The notes below the pieces were generated by a model. It searched no databases, was not told the DNA's origin, and was given only the letters and a program-made list of their open reading frames with translations. Of a DNA stretch of 64,000 nt, positions 8,465 through 15,970 are shown piece after piece. Within the stretch, counting starts at the first letter, position 1. Every line of letters begins with the position of its first letter. The stretch is taken from NCBI RefSeq assembly GCF_001952855.1, contig NZ_LPNO01000020.1:62251-126250 (forward strand), written 5' to 3'. This DNA comes from Pseudomonas sp. ATCC PTA-122608 (lineage in GTDB: Bacteria > Pseudomonadota > Gammaproteobacteria > Pseudomonadales > Pseudomonadaceae). The position numbers and the translations under genes were made by a program.

Positions 8465-8536
8465 ATGAAGCGGTTGCGTCAGTGGTTGTTCGCCCTGTGC
8501 CAGGCGCGAGCCGGGCAGTGCCTCAAAAAGCGCTAA
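8465..8536 (+). CDS. Possible 23-residue basic peptide
   Basis: An ATG two bases after the cgdB stop opens a frame of 23 codons (MKRLRQWLFALCQARAGQCL then KKR). It encodes a basic, partly hydrophobic peptide with two cysteines. It would be translated by coupling with cgdB. There is no independent RBS, and the frame could be chance. It ends nine bases before the REPIN. Confidence 0.25.
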   Translation: MKRLRQWLFALCQARAGQCLKKR

Positions 8537-8544
8537 GGATCAAA

Positions 8545-8650
8545 TGTGGGAGCGGGCTTGTGTGGGAGCGGGCTTGCTCGCGAAAGCGGCGTATCAGGCG
8601 ACTGATGTATTGACTGAACCACCGCATTCGCGAGCAAGCCCGCTCCCACA
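8545..8650. repeat. REPIN with duplicated 16-base left end
   Basis: The left end TGTGGGAGCGGGCTTG is present twice in tandem (8545-8560 and 8561-8576). The second copy begins a full REPIN that closes with the inverse TTCGCGAGCAAGCCCGCTCC at 8628-8647. It lies in the gap between cgdB and the carboxylase gene and may affect readthrough or mRNA stability there. No other supported gene is in 8537-8766. Confidence 0.85.
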
Positions 8651-8766
8651 CTCGACCTCCCACACTGACTGCATGCGCTCCGGACGACCGTAGCGCCATC
8701 CACATTTGCGGGACGGCCCGCATCCCAGGACAAGGCCGGACATGCATCGGCCTGCGGGGTTTTGCC

Positions 8767-11700
8767 ATGTTCGAAAAACTGTTGATCGCCAACCGTGGCG
8801 CCATCGCCTGCCGCATCCTGCGCACCTTGCGTGAGCTTTCGGTCAAGGGCGTGGCGGTGTATTCCGAAGCCGATGCCGCCAGCCTGCACATCCAGCAAGC
8901 CGACGAGGCCTACAGCCTGGGCGAAGGCGCGGCGGCCGGCACCTATTTGTCGGTCGAGAAAATCCTCGCCACGGCCAAGGCTTGTGGCGCCACCGCGATC
9001 CATCCCGGTTATGGCTTTCTTTCGGAAAACGCCGCCTTCGCCGAAGCCTGCGAAACAGCGGGCATCGCCTTCGTCGGCCCGACGCCAGAGCAGCTGCGAG
9101 TGTTCGGCCTCAAGCACACCGCGCGCGCGTTGGCCAGGCAGCACAACATCCCGCTGCTGGAAGGCACCGAACTGCTCAATAGCCTCGACGCTGCGTTACT
9201 GGCCGGGGAAACCGTGGGCTATCCGATCATGCTTAAAAGCACGGCGGGCGGTGGCGGGATCGGCATGCGCGTATGCAACAACGCCGATGAATTGCGCGAC
9301 TGTTTCGAAGCGGTCAAACGCCTGGGCCAGAACAACTTCAGCGACGCCGGTGTATTTATCGAAAAATACATCCAGCACGCCCGGCACTTGGAAGTGCAGG
9401 TGTTTGGTGATGGGTGTGGCGAGGTGATTGCTCTCGGTGTGCGCGACTGTTCGGTGCAGCGGCGCAACCAGAAAGTGCTCGAGGAAACCCCTGCGCCGAA
9501 CTTGCCCGACGGGATGGCGGATGAGCTGTGCCACGCCGCAATCACCCTGGCCAAGGCCGTGAATTACCGGAGCGCCGGCACGGTGGAGTTTATCTTTGAT
9601 AGCGCCGATGGCCGCTTCTATTTTCTGGAAGTGAACACCCGATTGCAGGTGGAACACGGCGTCACCGAGCAAGTGTGGGGCGTGGACTTGGTGCGCTGGA
9701 TGGTGCAACTGGCCGCCGGCGAAATGCCGCCGCTGCGGGATCTGGAATTGAAGCCTCACGGCCACGCGATTCAGGCGCGCCTGTACGCCGAAGATCCGGG
9801 ACGGGATTTTCAGCCGAGCCCGGGGCTTCTGACCTGCGTGGATTTTCCGGTCGCTGAAGGCCTGCGTGTCGACACCTGGGTGGAGGCCGGTTGCGAGATC
9901 CCGCCCTACTTCGACCCGATGATCGCCAAGCTCATCACCTGGGCGCCGACCCGCGAACAGGCGCGCCTGGATCTGCATCAAGCCCTGACCAGCAGCCAGC
10001 TGTACGGCGTGGAAACCAATCGCGATTACTTGCGCCAGATCCTGCTCGCCGCGCCGTTCGCCAGTGGCCGGCCGTGGACGCGCTGCCTTGAGGATTTGGT
10101 CTACCGCGCAGACACGTTTGAGGTACTCAGCGCCGGGACACAAACCAGTGTCCAGGACTATCCGGGGCGCCTCGGTTACTGGGCCGTGGGCGTGCCGCCG
10201 TCAGGGCCGATGGACAGTCGCGCACTGCGTCTGGGTAACCGCTTGCTGGGCAATGCCGAAGGTACTGCCGCGCTGGAAATCACCATGAGCGGGCCAATGC
10301 TGCGCTTCAATTGCGCGGCAGTGGTGACGGTGACCGGGGCGGACATTGCGCTGCGGTTGAATGATGAAGCGGTGCCAATGAACACTGCGCTGCTGGTGCC
10401 GGCGGGCGCGACCTTGAGCCTGGGCGCCCTCGCCGGGGCCGGCGCGCGCAGCTACCTTTGCCTGCGCGGCGGGCTGCAGGTTCCCGATTATCTGGGCAGC
10501 AAAAGTACCTTCACCCTTGGACAGTTTGGCGGGCATGGCGGACGGGCGTTGCGGGCGGGTGACGTGTTGCACTTGCTGCCGTTGGAAGATGTCAGTTGCG
10601 GCAACACGTTAGCGCCTGAACCGCTTGCCGAGGTGCGAACACTGCGGGTGATCTACGGCCCTCACGGCGCGCCGGAATACTTCAAGCCTGAGTACATCGA
10701 GACGTTCTTCGCCACTCAGTGGGAAGTGCATTTCAACTCCAGCCGCACCGGCGTGAGGTTGATCGGGCCAAAGCCATTGTGGGCGCGTACGGATGGGGGT
10801 GAAGCGGGACTGCATCCGTCCAACATTCACGACAATCCCTATGCGATTGGCGCGGTGGATTTTACCGGGGATATGCCGGTGATCCTCGGCCCCGACGGCC
10901 CGAGCCTGGGTGGGTTTGTGTGCCCGGTGACGGTGATCGAGGCGGACTTGTGGCAGTTGGGCCAGCTCAAGGCGGGTGACAAAATCCGCTTCACTCCGGT
11001 CGACATCAAGACCGCCCGAAACCTGGCCCTGAAATGGGATCAAGTGTGGGAGCCGGGCTTGCTCGCGATGCAGGCAACTCGGTCCGACAGGCAAACCGAG
11101 GCGATGCTTTCGCGAGCAAGCCCGCTCCCACATTTGATTGAGTCGCCTGTTGTTCTGGACATCGGCCAAGCCGACACCCGCCTCGTCGCCCGCCTCGCCG
11201 GCGACACCCACCTGCTCCTGGAAATCGGCGCTCCTGAACTCGACCTAGTCCTGCGCTTTCGCGCCCACGCCCTGATGCAAGCCTTCGAAAGCCGAGCCCT
11301 GCACGGCGTCATCGACCTGACACCCGGCATCCGTTCCCTGCAAATCCACTACCAGCCCGAACAACTGCCCCTCGCCGACCTCTTGGCGTTGATCACCACC
11401 GAATGGCACGCCGTCTGCGCCAGCCAAAACCTGCAAGTGCCGTCGCGCATCGTCCACCTGCCACTCTCCTGGGACGACCCCGCCTGCCAACTGGCCATCG
11501 AAAAATACATGACCACCGTGCGCAAGGACGCCCCGTGGTGCCCAAGCAACCTGGAGTTCATCCGCCGCATCAACGACCTGGCCAACCTCGACGAGGTGCG
11601 CCACACCGTGTTCGACGCGAGCTACCTGGTGATGGGCCTGGGCGACGTCTACCTCGGCGCGCCCGTGGCCACGCCGCTGGACCCGCGCCACCGCCTGGTC

Positions 11701-12396
11701 ACCACCAAGTACAACCCGGCACGCACCTGGACCGCCGAAAACTCCGTGGGCATCGGCGGCGCCTACCTGTGCGTGTACGGCATGGAAGGCCCCGGCGGCT
11801 ATCAGTTCGTCGGGCGCACCTTGCAGATGTGGAACCGCTACCGCGAAGTCGCGGCGTTCGATGGCAAACCGTGGTTGCTGCGCTTCTTCGACCAGATCCG
11901 CTTTTACCCAGTGAGTGCGGATGAGTTGGTGCAGATCCGCCGGGATTTCCCCCTTGGGCGGTTTGAACTGAGCATCGAACACAGCCAGTTGAACCTGACG
12001 GATTACCAGGCCTTTCTCGCGCAGGAAGCCGAGAGCATTGGCGAGTTTCGCGGGCAACAGCAGCGCGCGTTCAACGCCGAACGCGAACGCTGGATCGCCA
12101 GCGGCCAGGCGCATTTCGACAGCGAAGAGCTTGCGGCGCCATTGGGCGAAGATACGCCGTTGCAGGCCAACGAATACAGCATCGACAGCCACATCGCCGG
12201 CAACCTCTGGCAAGTACAGGTGAGCGCTGGCGAACACGTGGCGGCGGGTGATGTGCTGGTGATCCTGGAGTCGATGAAAATGGAAATCCCGGTACTCGCG
12301 CCGTTTGCCGGCACTGTCAGGGAAATCCCTGTGCAACCGGGCAGCGGCATTGGCGCCGGGCAACGGGTGGTCGTGCTGGAGCGTGATTTGCAATAA
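8767..12396 (+). CDS. Guanidine/urea carboxylase (biotin-dependent)
   Basis: The product is 1209 residues with the urea-carboxylase domain order: biotin carboxylase about 1-445 (ATP-binding glycine loop STAGGGGIGM near 158), AHS2/KipA-like about 452-755 (AGTQTSVQDYPGRLGYW), AHS1/KipI-like about 795-1100 (EGPGGYQFVGRTLQMW), and a biotinyl domain with ESMKMEIP and the biotin Lys at 1171. In a guanidine-riboswitch operon such enzymes carboxylate guanidine; urea activity cannot be excluded from sequence. Residues about 760-789 are encoded by an in-frame REPIN (11045-11132) at the AHS2/AHS1 junction, so the linker is longer than usual. The reading frame is intact. No allophanate hydrolase gene follows. 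Confidence 0.92.
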   Translation: MFEKLLIANRGAIACRILRTLRELSVKGVAVYSEADAASLHIQQADEAYSLGEGAAAGTYLSVEKILATAKACGATAIHPGYGFLSENAAFAEACETAGIAFVGPTPEQLRVFGLKHTARALARQHNIPLLEGTELLNSLDAALLAGETVGYPIMLKSTAGGGGIGMRVCNNADELRDCFEAVKRLGQNNFSDAGVFIEKYIQHARHLEVQVFGDGCGEVIALGVRDCSVQRRNQKVLEETPAPNLPDGMADELCHAAITLAKAVNYRSAGTVEFIFDSADGRFYFLEVNTRLQVEHGVTEQVWGVDLVRWMVQLAAGEMPPLRDLELKPHGHAIQARLYAEDPGRDFQPSPGLLTCVDFPVAEGLRVDTWVEAGCEIPPYFDPMIAKLITWAPTREQARLDLHQALTSSQLYGVETNRDYLRQILLAAPFASGRPWTRCLEDLVYRADTFEVLSAGTQTSVQDYPGRLGYWAVGVPPSGPMDSRALRLGNRLLGNAEGTAALEITMSGPMLRFNCAAVVTVTGADIALRLNDEAVPMNTALLVPAGATLSLGALAGAGARSYLCLRGGLQVPDYLGSKSTFTLGQFGGHGGRALRAGDVLHLLPLEDVSCGNTLAPEPLAEVRTLRVIYGPHGAPEYFKPEYIETFFATQWEVHFNSSRTGVRLIGPKPLWARTDGGEAGLHPSNIHDNPYAIGAVDFTGDMPVILGPDGPSLGGFVCPVTVIEADLWQLGQLKAGDKIRFTPVDIKTARNLALKWDQVWEPGLLAMQATRSDRQTEAMLSRASPLPHLIESPVVLDIGQADTRLVARLAGDTHLLLEIGAPELDLVLRFRAHALMQAFESRALHGVIDLTPGIRSLQIHYQPEQLPLADLLALITTEWHAVCASQNLQVPSRIVHLPLSWDDPACQLAIEKYMTTVRKDAPWCPSNLEFIRRINDLANLDEVRHTVFDASYLVMGLGDVYLGAPVATPLDPRHRLVTTKYNPARTWTAENSVGIGGAYLCVYGMEGPGGYQFVGRTLQMWNRYREVAAFDGKPWLLRFFDQIRFYPVSADELVQIRRDFPLGRFELSIEHSQLNLTDYQAFLAQEAESIGEFRGQQQRAFNAERERWIASGQAHFDSEELAAPLGEDTPLQANEYSIDSHIAGNLWQVQVSAGEHVAAGDVLVILESMKMEIPVLAPFAGTVREIPVQPGSGIGAGQRVVVLERDLQ
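11045..11132. repeat. REPIN inside the carboxylase coding region
   Basis: TGTGGGAGCCGGGCTTGCTC at the left and its inverse GAGCAAGCCCGCTCCCACA at the right enclose a short spacer, the same structure as the intergenic REPINs. It is read through in frame as a Pro/Leu/Ser/Arg-rich linker (about VWEPGLLAMQ to SRASPLPH). Both arms are intact apart from small changes (AGCCGGG, CGCGATG). Confidence 0.9.
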
Positions 12397-12404
12397 CGCC
12401 TCGG

Positions 12405-12458
12405 GGCTGTATCGTGCAAGGTACACCGGGTTTCACCGGGACCTTGTCCGATACAGCC
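12405..12458. repeat. 54-base nested hairpin after the carboxylase gene
   Basis: GGCTGTATCG (12405-12414) pairs perfectly with CGATACAGCC (12449-12458), and inside it CAAGGT (12417-12422) pairs with ACCTTG (12441-12446). The loop carries CCGGG twice. There is no T-run, so it is either a Rho-type stop/stability structure for the guanidine operon or an operator for the next gene, whose ATG is 12 bases downstream. Confidence 0.6.
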
Positions 12459-12469
12459 TGAACCGACCG

Positions 12470-12682
12470 ATGACCACGCCAACCCTCTGCCCCGCCTGCG
12501 GCGCCCGCAACGATTGCGCCCTGGCCGACCCGCGCACTGCCGACCAGGCCTGCTGGTGCTACAGCGTCAGCATCGACCCTGCGGTGCTTGAAGCCTTGCC
12601 GCCGGAACTGCGCAATAAAGCCTGCCTGTGCCCGCGCTGTGCCCAGGTGGACGAGCAACTGCGCGGCGCCGAGCCCACGTAA
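12470..12682 (+). CDS. Cysteine-rich CWC-type small protein
   Basis: The product is 70 residues from MTTPTLCPACGARNDC. Eight cysteines are arranged as CPAC, a lone Cys, CWC near residue 24, then C-x-C-x2-C (CLCPRC) near residue 50. This is the layout of the cysteine-rich CWC family (PF14375), a presumed metal-binding domain of unknown role. The stop overlaps the rsuA start (TAATG), so the two genes are co-translated, a linkage common in Pseudomonas. The start was placed after the hairpin; longer upstream readings run through it and have no RBS. Confidence 0.8.
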   Translation: MTTPTLCPACGARNDCALADPRTADQACWCYSVSIDPAVLEALPPELRNKACLCPRCAQVDEQLRGAEPT

Positions 12683-13374
12683 TGCGTGTCGACCGTTTCC
12701 TCAGCAACCTGCCCCGTTTCAACCGCAAGCAAGTACGCCTGTTGCTGGTGGAGCGGCGGATCACCGTCGACGGCCAGACAGTCAGCGACCCGCATCACCC
12801 GGTGAGCGAGTTCAGCCGTGTGCTGCTGGATGGTGAAGTGCTGCAAGCGGGCAAACCCGCGCGCTACTTCATGCTGCACAAACCCCAGGGTTGCGTGAGC
12901 GCCACCGCCGACCCGCAACACCCCACCGTGCTTGACCTGCTGGACGAACCGGACAAGCACGAGCTGCACATCGCCGGCCGCCTGGATTTCAACACCACCG
13001 GCCTGCTGCTGATCACCAACGACGGCCAGTGGTCGCGCCGCCTGACCCAGCCGCAAACCAAATTGCCGAAGGTCTACTACGTCGAGACAGAGCAAAACAT
13101 TGGCCCGGAATACGCAGCCACCTTTGCCGCCGGCCTGTACTTCGCGTTTGAAGACCTCACCACGCAACCAGCAGAACTTGAGCTATTGGGCCCCAGAACG
13201 GCGCGCCTGAGCATCATTGAAGGGCGTTATCACCAGGTGAAACGCATGTTCGGGCACTTCAACAACAAAGTGACCCGCCTGCACCGCGAGCGCATGGGGC
13301 CTTTGGAATTGGACTCAGCCCTTGCCCAAGGCCAGTACCGGGCGCTTACGGACGCTGAAATCCAACAGGTCTGA
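12682..13374 (+). CDS. rsuA: 16S rRNA pseudouridine(516) synthase
   Basis: This 230-residue RsuA-family enzyme has an N-terminal S4 RNA-binding domain (about 1-58, MRVDRFLSNLPRFNRKQVR) followed by the synthase domain. The catalytic motif GRLDFNTTGLLLITNDG places Asp102 at the same position as in E. coli RsuA, and the length is also the same. It isomerises U516 of 16S rRNA during 30S assembly. RsuA was preferred over the longer RluB/E/F relatives because of length. The gene overlaps the CWC gene by one base, and the next 305 bases are noncoding. Confidence 0.9.
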   Translation: MRVDRFLSNLPRFNRKQVRLLLVERRITVDGQTVSDPHHPVSEFSRVLLDGEVLQAGKPARYFMLHKPQGCVSATADPQHPTVLDLLDEPDKHELHIAGRLDFNTTGLLLITNDGQWSRRLTQPQTKLPKVYYVETEQNIGPEYAATFAAGLYFAFEDLTTQPAELELLGPRTARLSIIEGRYHQVKRMFGHFNNKVTRLHRERMGPLELDSALAQGQYRALTDAEIQQV

Positions 13375-13422
13375 TGACCGTTCAGCCGATGATGGCAAAA
13401 AACCACGCCATCGACTGGCGAA

Positions 13423-13439
13423 CTGGCATCCCTGATGCT
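13423..13439 (+). promoter_or_regulatory. Candidate sigma54 promoter upstream of phaG
   Basis: CTGGCATCCCTGATGCT has GG at 13425-13426 and GC at 13437-13438, ten bases apart, and matches 12 or so of 17 consensus positions. It lies about 240 bases upstream of phaG in the 13375-13679 gap, where nothing else is supported. The long untranslated leader and imperfect match make this a weak call. Confidence 0.3.
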
Positions 13440-13679
13440 TGAATCAACCGAGCCAGCCGCAAACTGACTGGCGAGTCACCCCTACCTACAAGAAACACTT
13501 TGCCCGTCCGCACGCTTGATCTGCGGGCATCTCACGGCAAATTGCCCGCCATAACAACACCCGTCGGCCAGCCAGCACCGGATCGACATGGGCCCTCACT
13601 TCCAGGCGTATGCCTACCTGTCACAAAGCTCGTGCAGAGTGATCTGCGCGCATTACCCGCTTGCCAGGAGTCTTACGAC

Positions 13680-14564
13680 ATGAGGCCAGAAATCGCTGTG
13701 CTGGATATACAGGGTCAGTATCGGGTTTACACGGAGTTCTATCGCGCGGACGCAGCTGCCAAGACCATCATCCTGGTCAACGGCTCAATGGCCACCACTG
13801 CGTCTTTCGCCCAGACCGTGAAAAGCCTGCATCCGACGTTCAACGTGGTTTTGTACGATCAGCCCTACGCCGGTCGCTCAAAAATCCACAACCGCCACGA
13901 GCATATGCTGACGAAAGAAGTCGAGGGCCAGATCCTTCTGGAACTCATCGACCACTTCGCCGCCGAACACGTGCTGTCCTTTTCCTGGGGCGGCGCCGCG
14001 ACCCTCGTCGCCCTCGCCCACCGCCCGCGCCGTGTGGAAAAGGCCGTGATCAGCTCGTTCTCCCCGGTGATCAACGCACCGATGCGCGACTACCTGGAGC
14101 GCGGCGTCGACTACCTCGGCAGCCTCGACCGCGACCGCGTGGGCAACCTGGTCAACAGCACCATCGGCAAACACCTGCCGTCGCTGTTCAAACGCTTCAA
14201 CTACAAACACGTGAGCAGCCTGGCCGAGCATGAGTATGGGCAGATGCACTTTCACATCAGCCACGTGCTCAACAGCGACCGGCTTTGCTACCTCAAGGCG
14301 GCGAAGCAGATTGATATTCCGGTGTTGTTTTTGAACGGCGAATGGGACGAGTACACCAGCGCCCAGGATGCCAAGTTGTTTGGGCAGCATATTGCGAAAA
14401 GCAGCTTCGGGACGATTCAAGCGACCGGGCACTTTTTGGATATGGAGCACAAGGCTGCTTGCCGGGATAGCCGGGAGGCGTTGATGGGTTTTTTGAGGCC
14501 GGAGCAGCAACCGAGCCGGTTGCGGTACCACGCGTCGCAGCCACAGCATGCATTTGCCGTATGA
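13680..14564 (+). CDS. phaG: (R)-3-hydroxydecanoyl-ACP:CoA transacylase
   Basis: This 294-residue alpha/beta-hydrolase-fold protein diverts beta-hydroxyacyl-ACP from fatty acid synthesis into medium-chain polyhydroxyalkanoate. The N-terminus MRPEIAVLDIQGQYRVYTEF is the highly conserved PhaG start recalled from P. putida. The segment LVNGSMATTASFAQTVKSL and the C-terminal GHFLDMEHK with the catalytic-type His are shared with PhaG and its relative RhlA. PhaG is preferred over RhlA because of the N-terminus, the C-terminus ending QHAFAV and the absence of rhlB. An upstream in-frame extension of 60 codons has no RBS and was rejected. Confidence 0.92.
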   Translation: MRPEIAVLDIQGQYRVYTEFYRADAAAKTIILVNGSMATTASFAQTVKSLHPTFNVVLYDQPYAGRSKIHNRHEHMLTKEVEGQILLELIDHFAAEHVLSFSWGGAATLVALAHRPRRVEKAVISSFSPVINAPMRDYLERGVDYLGSLDRDRVGNLVNSTIGKHLPSLFKRFNYKHVSSLAEHEYGQMHFHISHVLNSDRLCYLKAAKQIDIPVLFLNGEWDEYTSAQDAKLFGQHIAKSSFGTIQATGHFLDMEHKAACRDSREALMGFLRPEQQPSRLRYHASQPQHAFAV

Positions 14565-14658
14565 GCGGTGGGGTTGTGGGTGGGCTGGATTTCCATAGGG
14601 GTCCGCCTGCCCACGGCCGACCGTTGGCACGTAAAACACAGAATTTTCGAAGAAAAAC

Positions 14659-14687
14659 TTCAAATCCGCGAGCACATCTGGTACAAA
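14659..14687 (+). promoter_or_regulatory. Likely sigma70 promoter of tRNA-Gly
   Basis: TTCAAA (14659-14664) and TACAAA (14682-14687) are 17 bases apart and end 14 bases before the mature tRNA. Spacing is ideal but both hexamers are imperfect. Confidence 0.4.
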
Positions 14688-14701
14688 GTCAGCCGCTCTG
14701 A

Positions 14702-14775
14702 GCGGGTATAGTTTAGTGGTAGAACGAAAGCTTCCCAAGCTTTAGATGAGGGTTCGATTCCCTCTACCCGCTCCA
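14702..14775 (+). tRNA. tRNA-Gly (anticodon CCC)
   Basis: This is a 74-base cloverleaf. The acceptor GCGGGTA pairs with TACCCGC, followed by T and an encoded CCA. The anticodon stem AAAGC / GCTTT encloses loop TTCCCAA with anticodon CCC. The T arm is AGGG-TTCGATT-CCCT. It decodes GGG. It is a single tRNA gene followed by a strong hairpin at 14822-14855. Confidence 0.96.
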
Positions 14776-14821
14776 CTCAGATTTTGGTCCAGCGTCAGGA
14801 TGGTTTTGACGGGGGATGTGT

Positions 14822-14855
14822 AAAAAAAAACCGGTCCTTGGTGGCCGGTTTTTTT
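14822..14855. terminator. Bidirectional terminator
   Basis: An A-run, CCGG, a ten-base loop, CCGG and a T-run lie between the tRNA gene (plus) and the acetyltransferase gene (minus), and can stop transcription from both sides. Confidence 0.8.
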
Positions 14856-14882
14856 ATGCTCGAAATTTGAGAGGGCTGCCGA

Positions 14883-15332
14883 TCACCGAATAACCTTGAA
14901 ATAGACAAGCTCCGGATCATCCTCATCCAGATTCTCAATAACGCCACTGCGCAAGAATCCAGCCTTGGACATGAGTTGCTGTGAAGCGACGTTTGAGCGG
15001 TTCGTTGAGGTGAAGAGCTTGTCCGTTTTACACGCGGATTCGGCGGCAACAAGCAGCAGAAGCGCGATACCTTTGCGCTGATGTGCAGGAGAGATAACCA
15101 CCAGTGAAACAAAGCCATTCCCGAAGAAATCGTGGGTAAGTACGAGATAACCGACGACGCTGCCGGACTCTACTGCAACCAGGCATTGACGCCTCTCAAC
15201 GGCCTCGCGAATAAGCTCGCCACGGCTGACATTCGATTTCGCGAAAGCGTCGAGTTCAACCATTGCACTCACGTCTTCAAGCGTTGCCTCTCGGATGAAC
15301 GGGGCTATTTTGGTTTCGCTGTTCCAGGTCAT
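14883..15332 (-). CDS. GNAT-family N-acetyltransferase
   Basis: The product is 149 residues from MTWNSETKIAPFIREATLED. The acetyl-CoA-binding region is LVVISPAHQRKGIALLLL (motif A, with the QRKG pyrophosphate loop), followed by the NRSNVASQQLMSKAGF segment typical of motif B. The fold assignment is firm but the acceptor substrate is unknown. The start eight codons inside the longest frame was chosen because it fits the family N-terminus. The gene converges with tRNA-Gly through the shared terminator. Confidence 0.85.
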   Translation of the reverse strand: MTWNSETKIAPFIREATLEDVSAMVELDAFAKSNVSRGELIREAVERRQCLVAVESGSVVGYLVLTHDFFGNGFVSLVVISPAHQRKGIALLLLVAAESACKTDKLFTSTNRSNVASQQLMSKAGFLRSGVIENLDEDDPELVYFKVIR

Positions 15333-15412
15333 CGGTGCGGACTCCCAACACATCAAAATCGGCTGCCCTTCCCTTGGTATGTGCGGCCTGGAAGGGAAAG
15401 CCTGTTACAAAT

Positions 15413-15652
15413 TCAAGAAACGCAATCCACGCGGTCCTGCACGGCTTCTACCAGCAAAAGCCCCAGCTCAATCATTTGCTGAATCGCCAAGGCCAGACAG
15501 CGATGCTCGTCTGGCAGGTTATCGGCAAATTCATTGGTCATTGCGCCAGCGCCGGCAATGGTTTCGTAGGCGTTGGCGAGCAATGCATCGGTGCCGATTT
15601 CGGGACGTACGCTGAATATTCTTACGGGTGAATTATACGAGTCAGTACACAT
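15413..15652 (-). CDS. Small protein, DUF6124/DUF3077-like
   Basis: The product is 79 residues from MCTDSYNSPVRIFSVRPEIG. The segments FSVRPEIGTDALLANAYETI and CLALAIQQMIELGLLLVEA match the pattern recalled for a family of small Pseudomonas proteins (DUF6124/DUF3077) present in several copies per genome. The second half is likely a helix. The function is unknown. The start was set at the ATG nearest the conserved part; nine further codons upstream are possible. A long unusual leader precedes it. Confidence 0.65.
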   Translation of the reverse strand: MCTDSYNSPVRIFSVRPEIGTDALLANAYETIAGAGAMTNEFADNLPDEHRCLALAIQQMIELGLLLVEAVQDRVDCVS

Positions 15653-15860
15653 CTGTTGATCCTCAAGAAGGACCACCACCCAGTCTTACGGAAATTAGGG
15701 TGGCAGCTGTACGCAGGTTAGTAGACCGGGAAGTTTCAGAACCGGCGCGCCCGAAGACGCCCTGCGCACAGCTACCATTAGGCACAGGCAATAAAATGCC
15801 TGACCGACAGAACAGCCGTACGCCAAAACTTCACAGGGCTACTAAACCCGACCGCTGATG
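15653..15860 (-). other. Conserved-looking 5' leader of the DUF6124-like gene
   Basis: This leader on the minus strand includes a hairpin CAGGCA-TTTTAT-TGCCTG (15785-15802), a GC-rich block around GGCGTCTTCGGGCGCGCC and a block CGGTCTACTAACCTGCGTAC. Very similar text is recalled upstream of other members of this gene family in fluorescens-group genomes, where it is sometimes mis-annotated as protein. It could be a regulatory RNA leader or a repeat. The rest of the gap to 15970 shows nothing else. Confidence 0.45.
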
Positions 15861-15970
15861 GGCAGCGGCTGACGAACCTTAAAGAGGTCGCCCAAGGCGT
15901 ACAACCGGGACGATTCTGATGGTTGTGTAGGCAATGGAGCAAGGTTCAAATGTTCAGACCAATCCGCGCT

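Noticed and set aside
12305..12469. N-terminal extension of the CWC protein
   Set aside because: The extension reads through the carboxylase end and the 54-base hairpin, has no RBS and lacks family similarity.
13680..14564. phaG as rhlA (rhamnolipid precursor synthesis)
   Set aside because: The N-terminus and C-terminus are those of PhaG and there is no rhlB neighbour. RhlA is a relative with the same fold.
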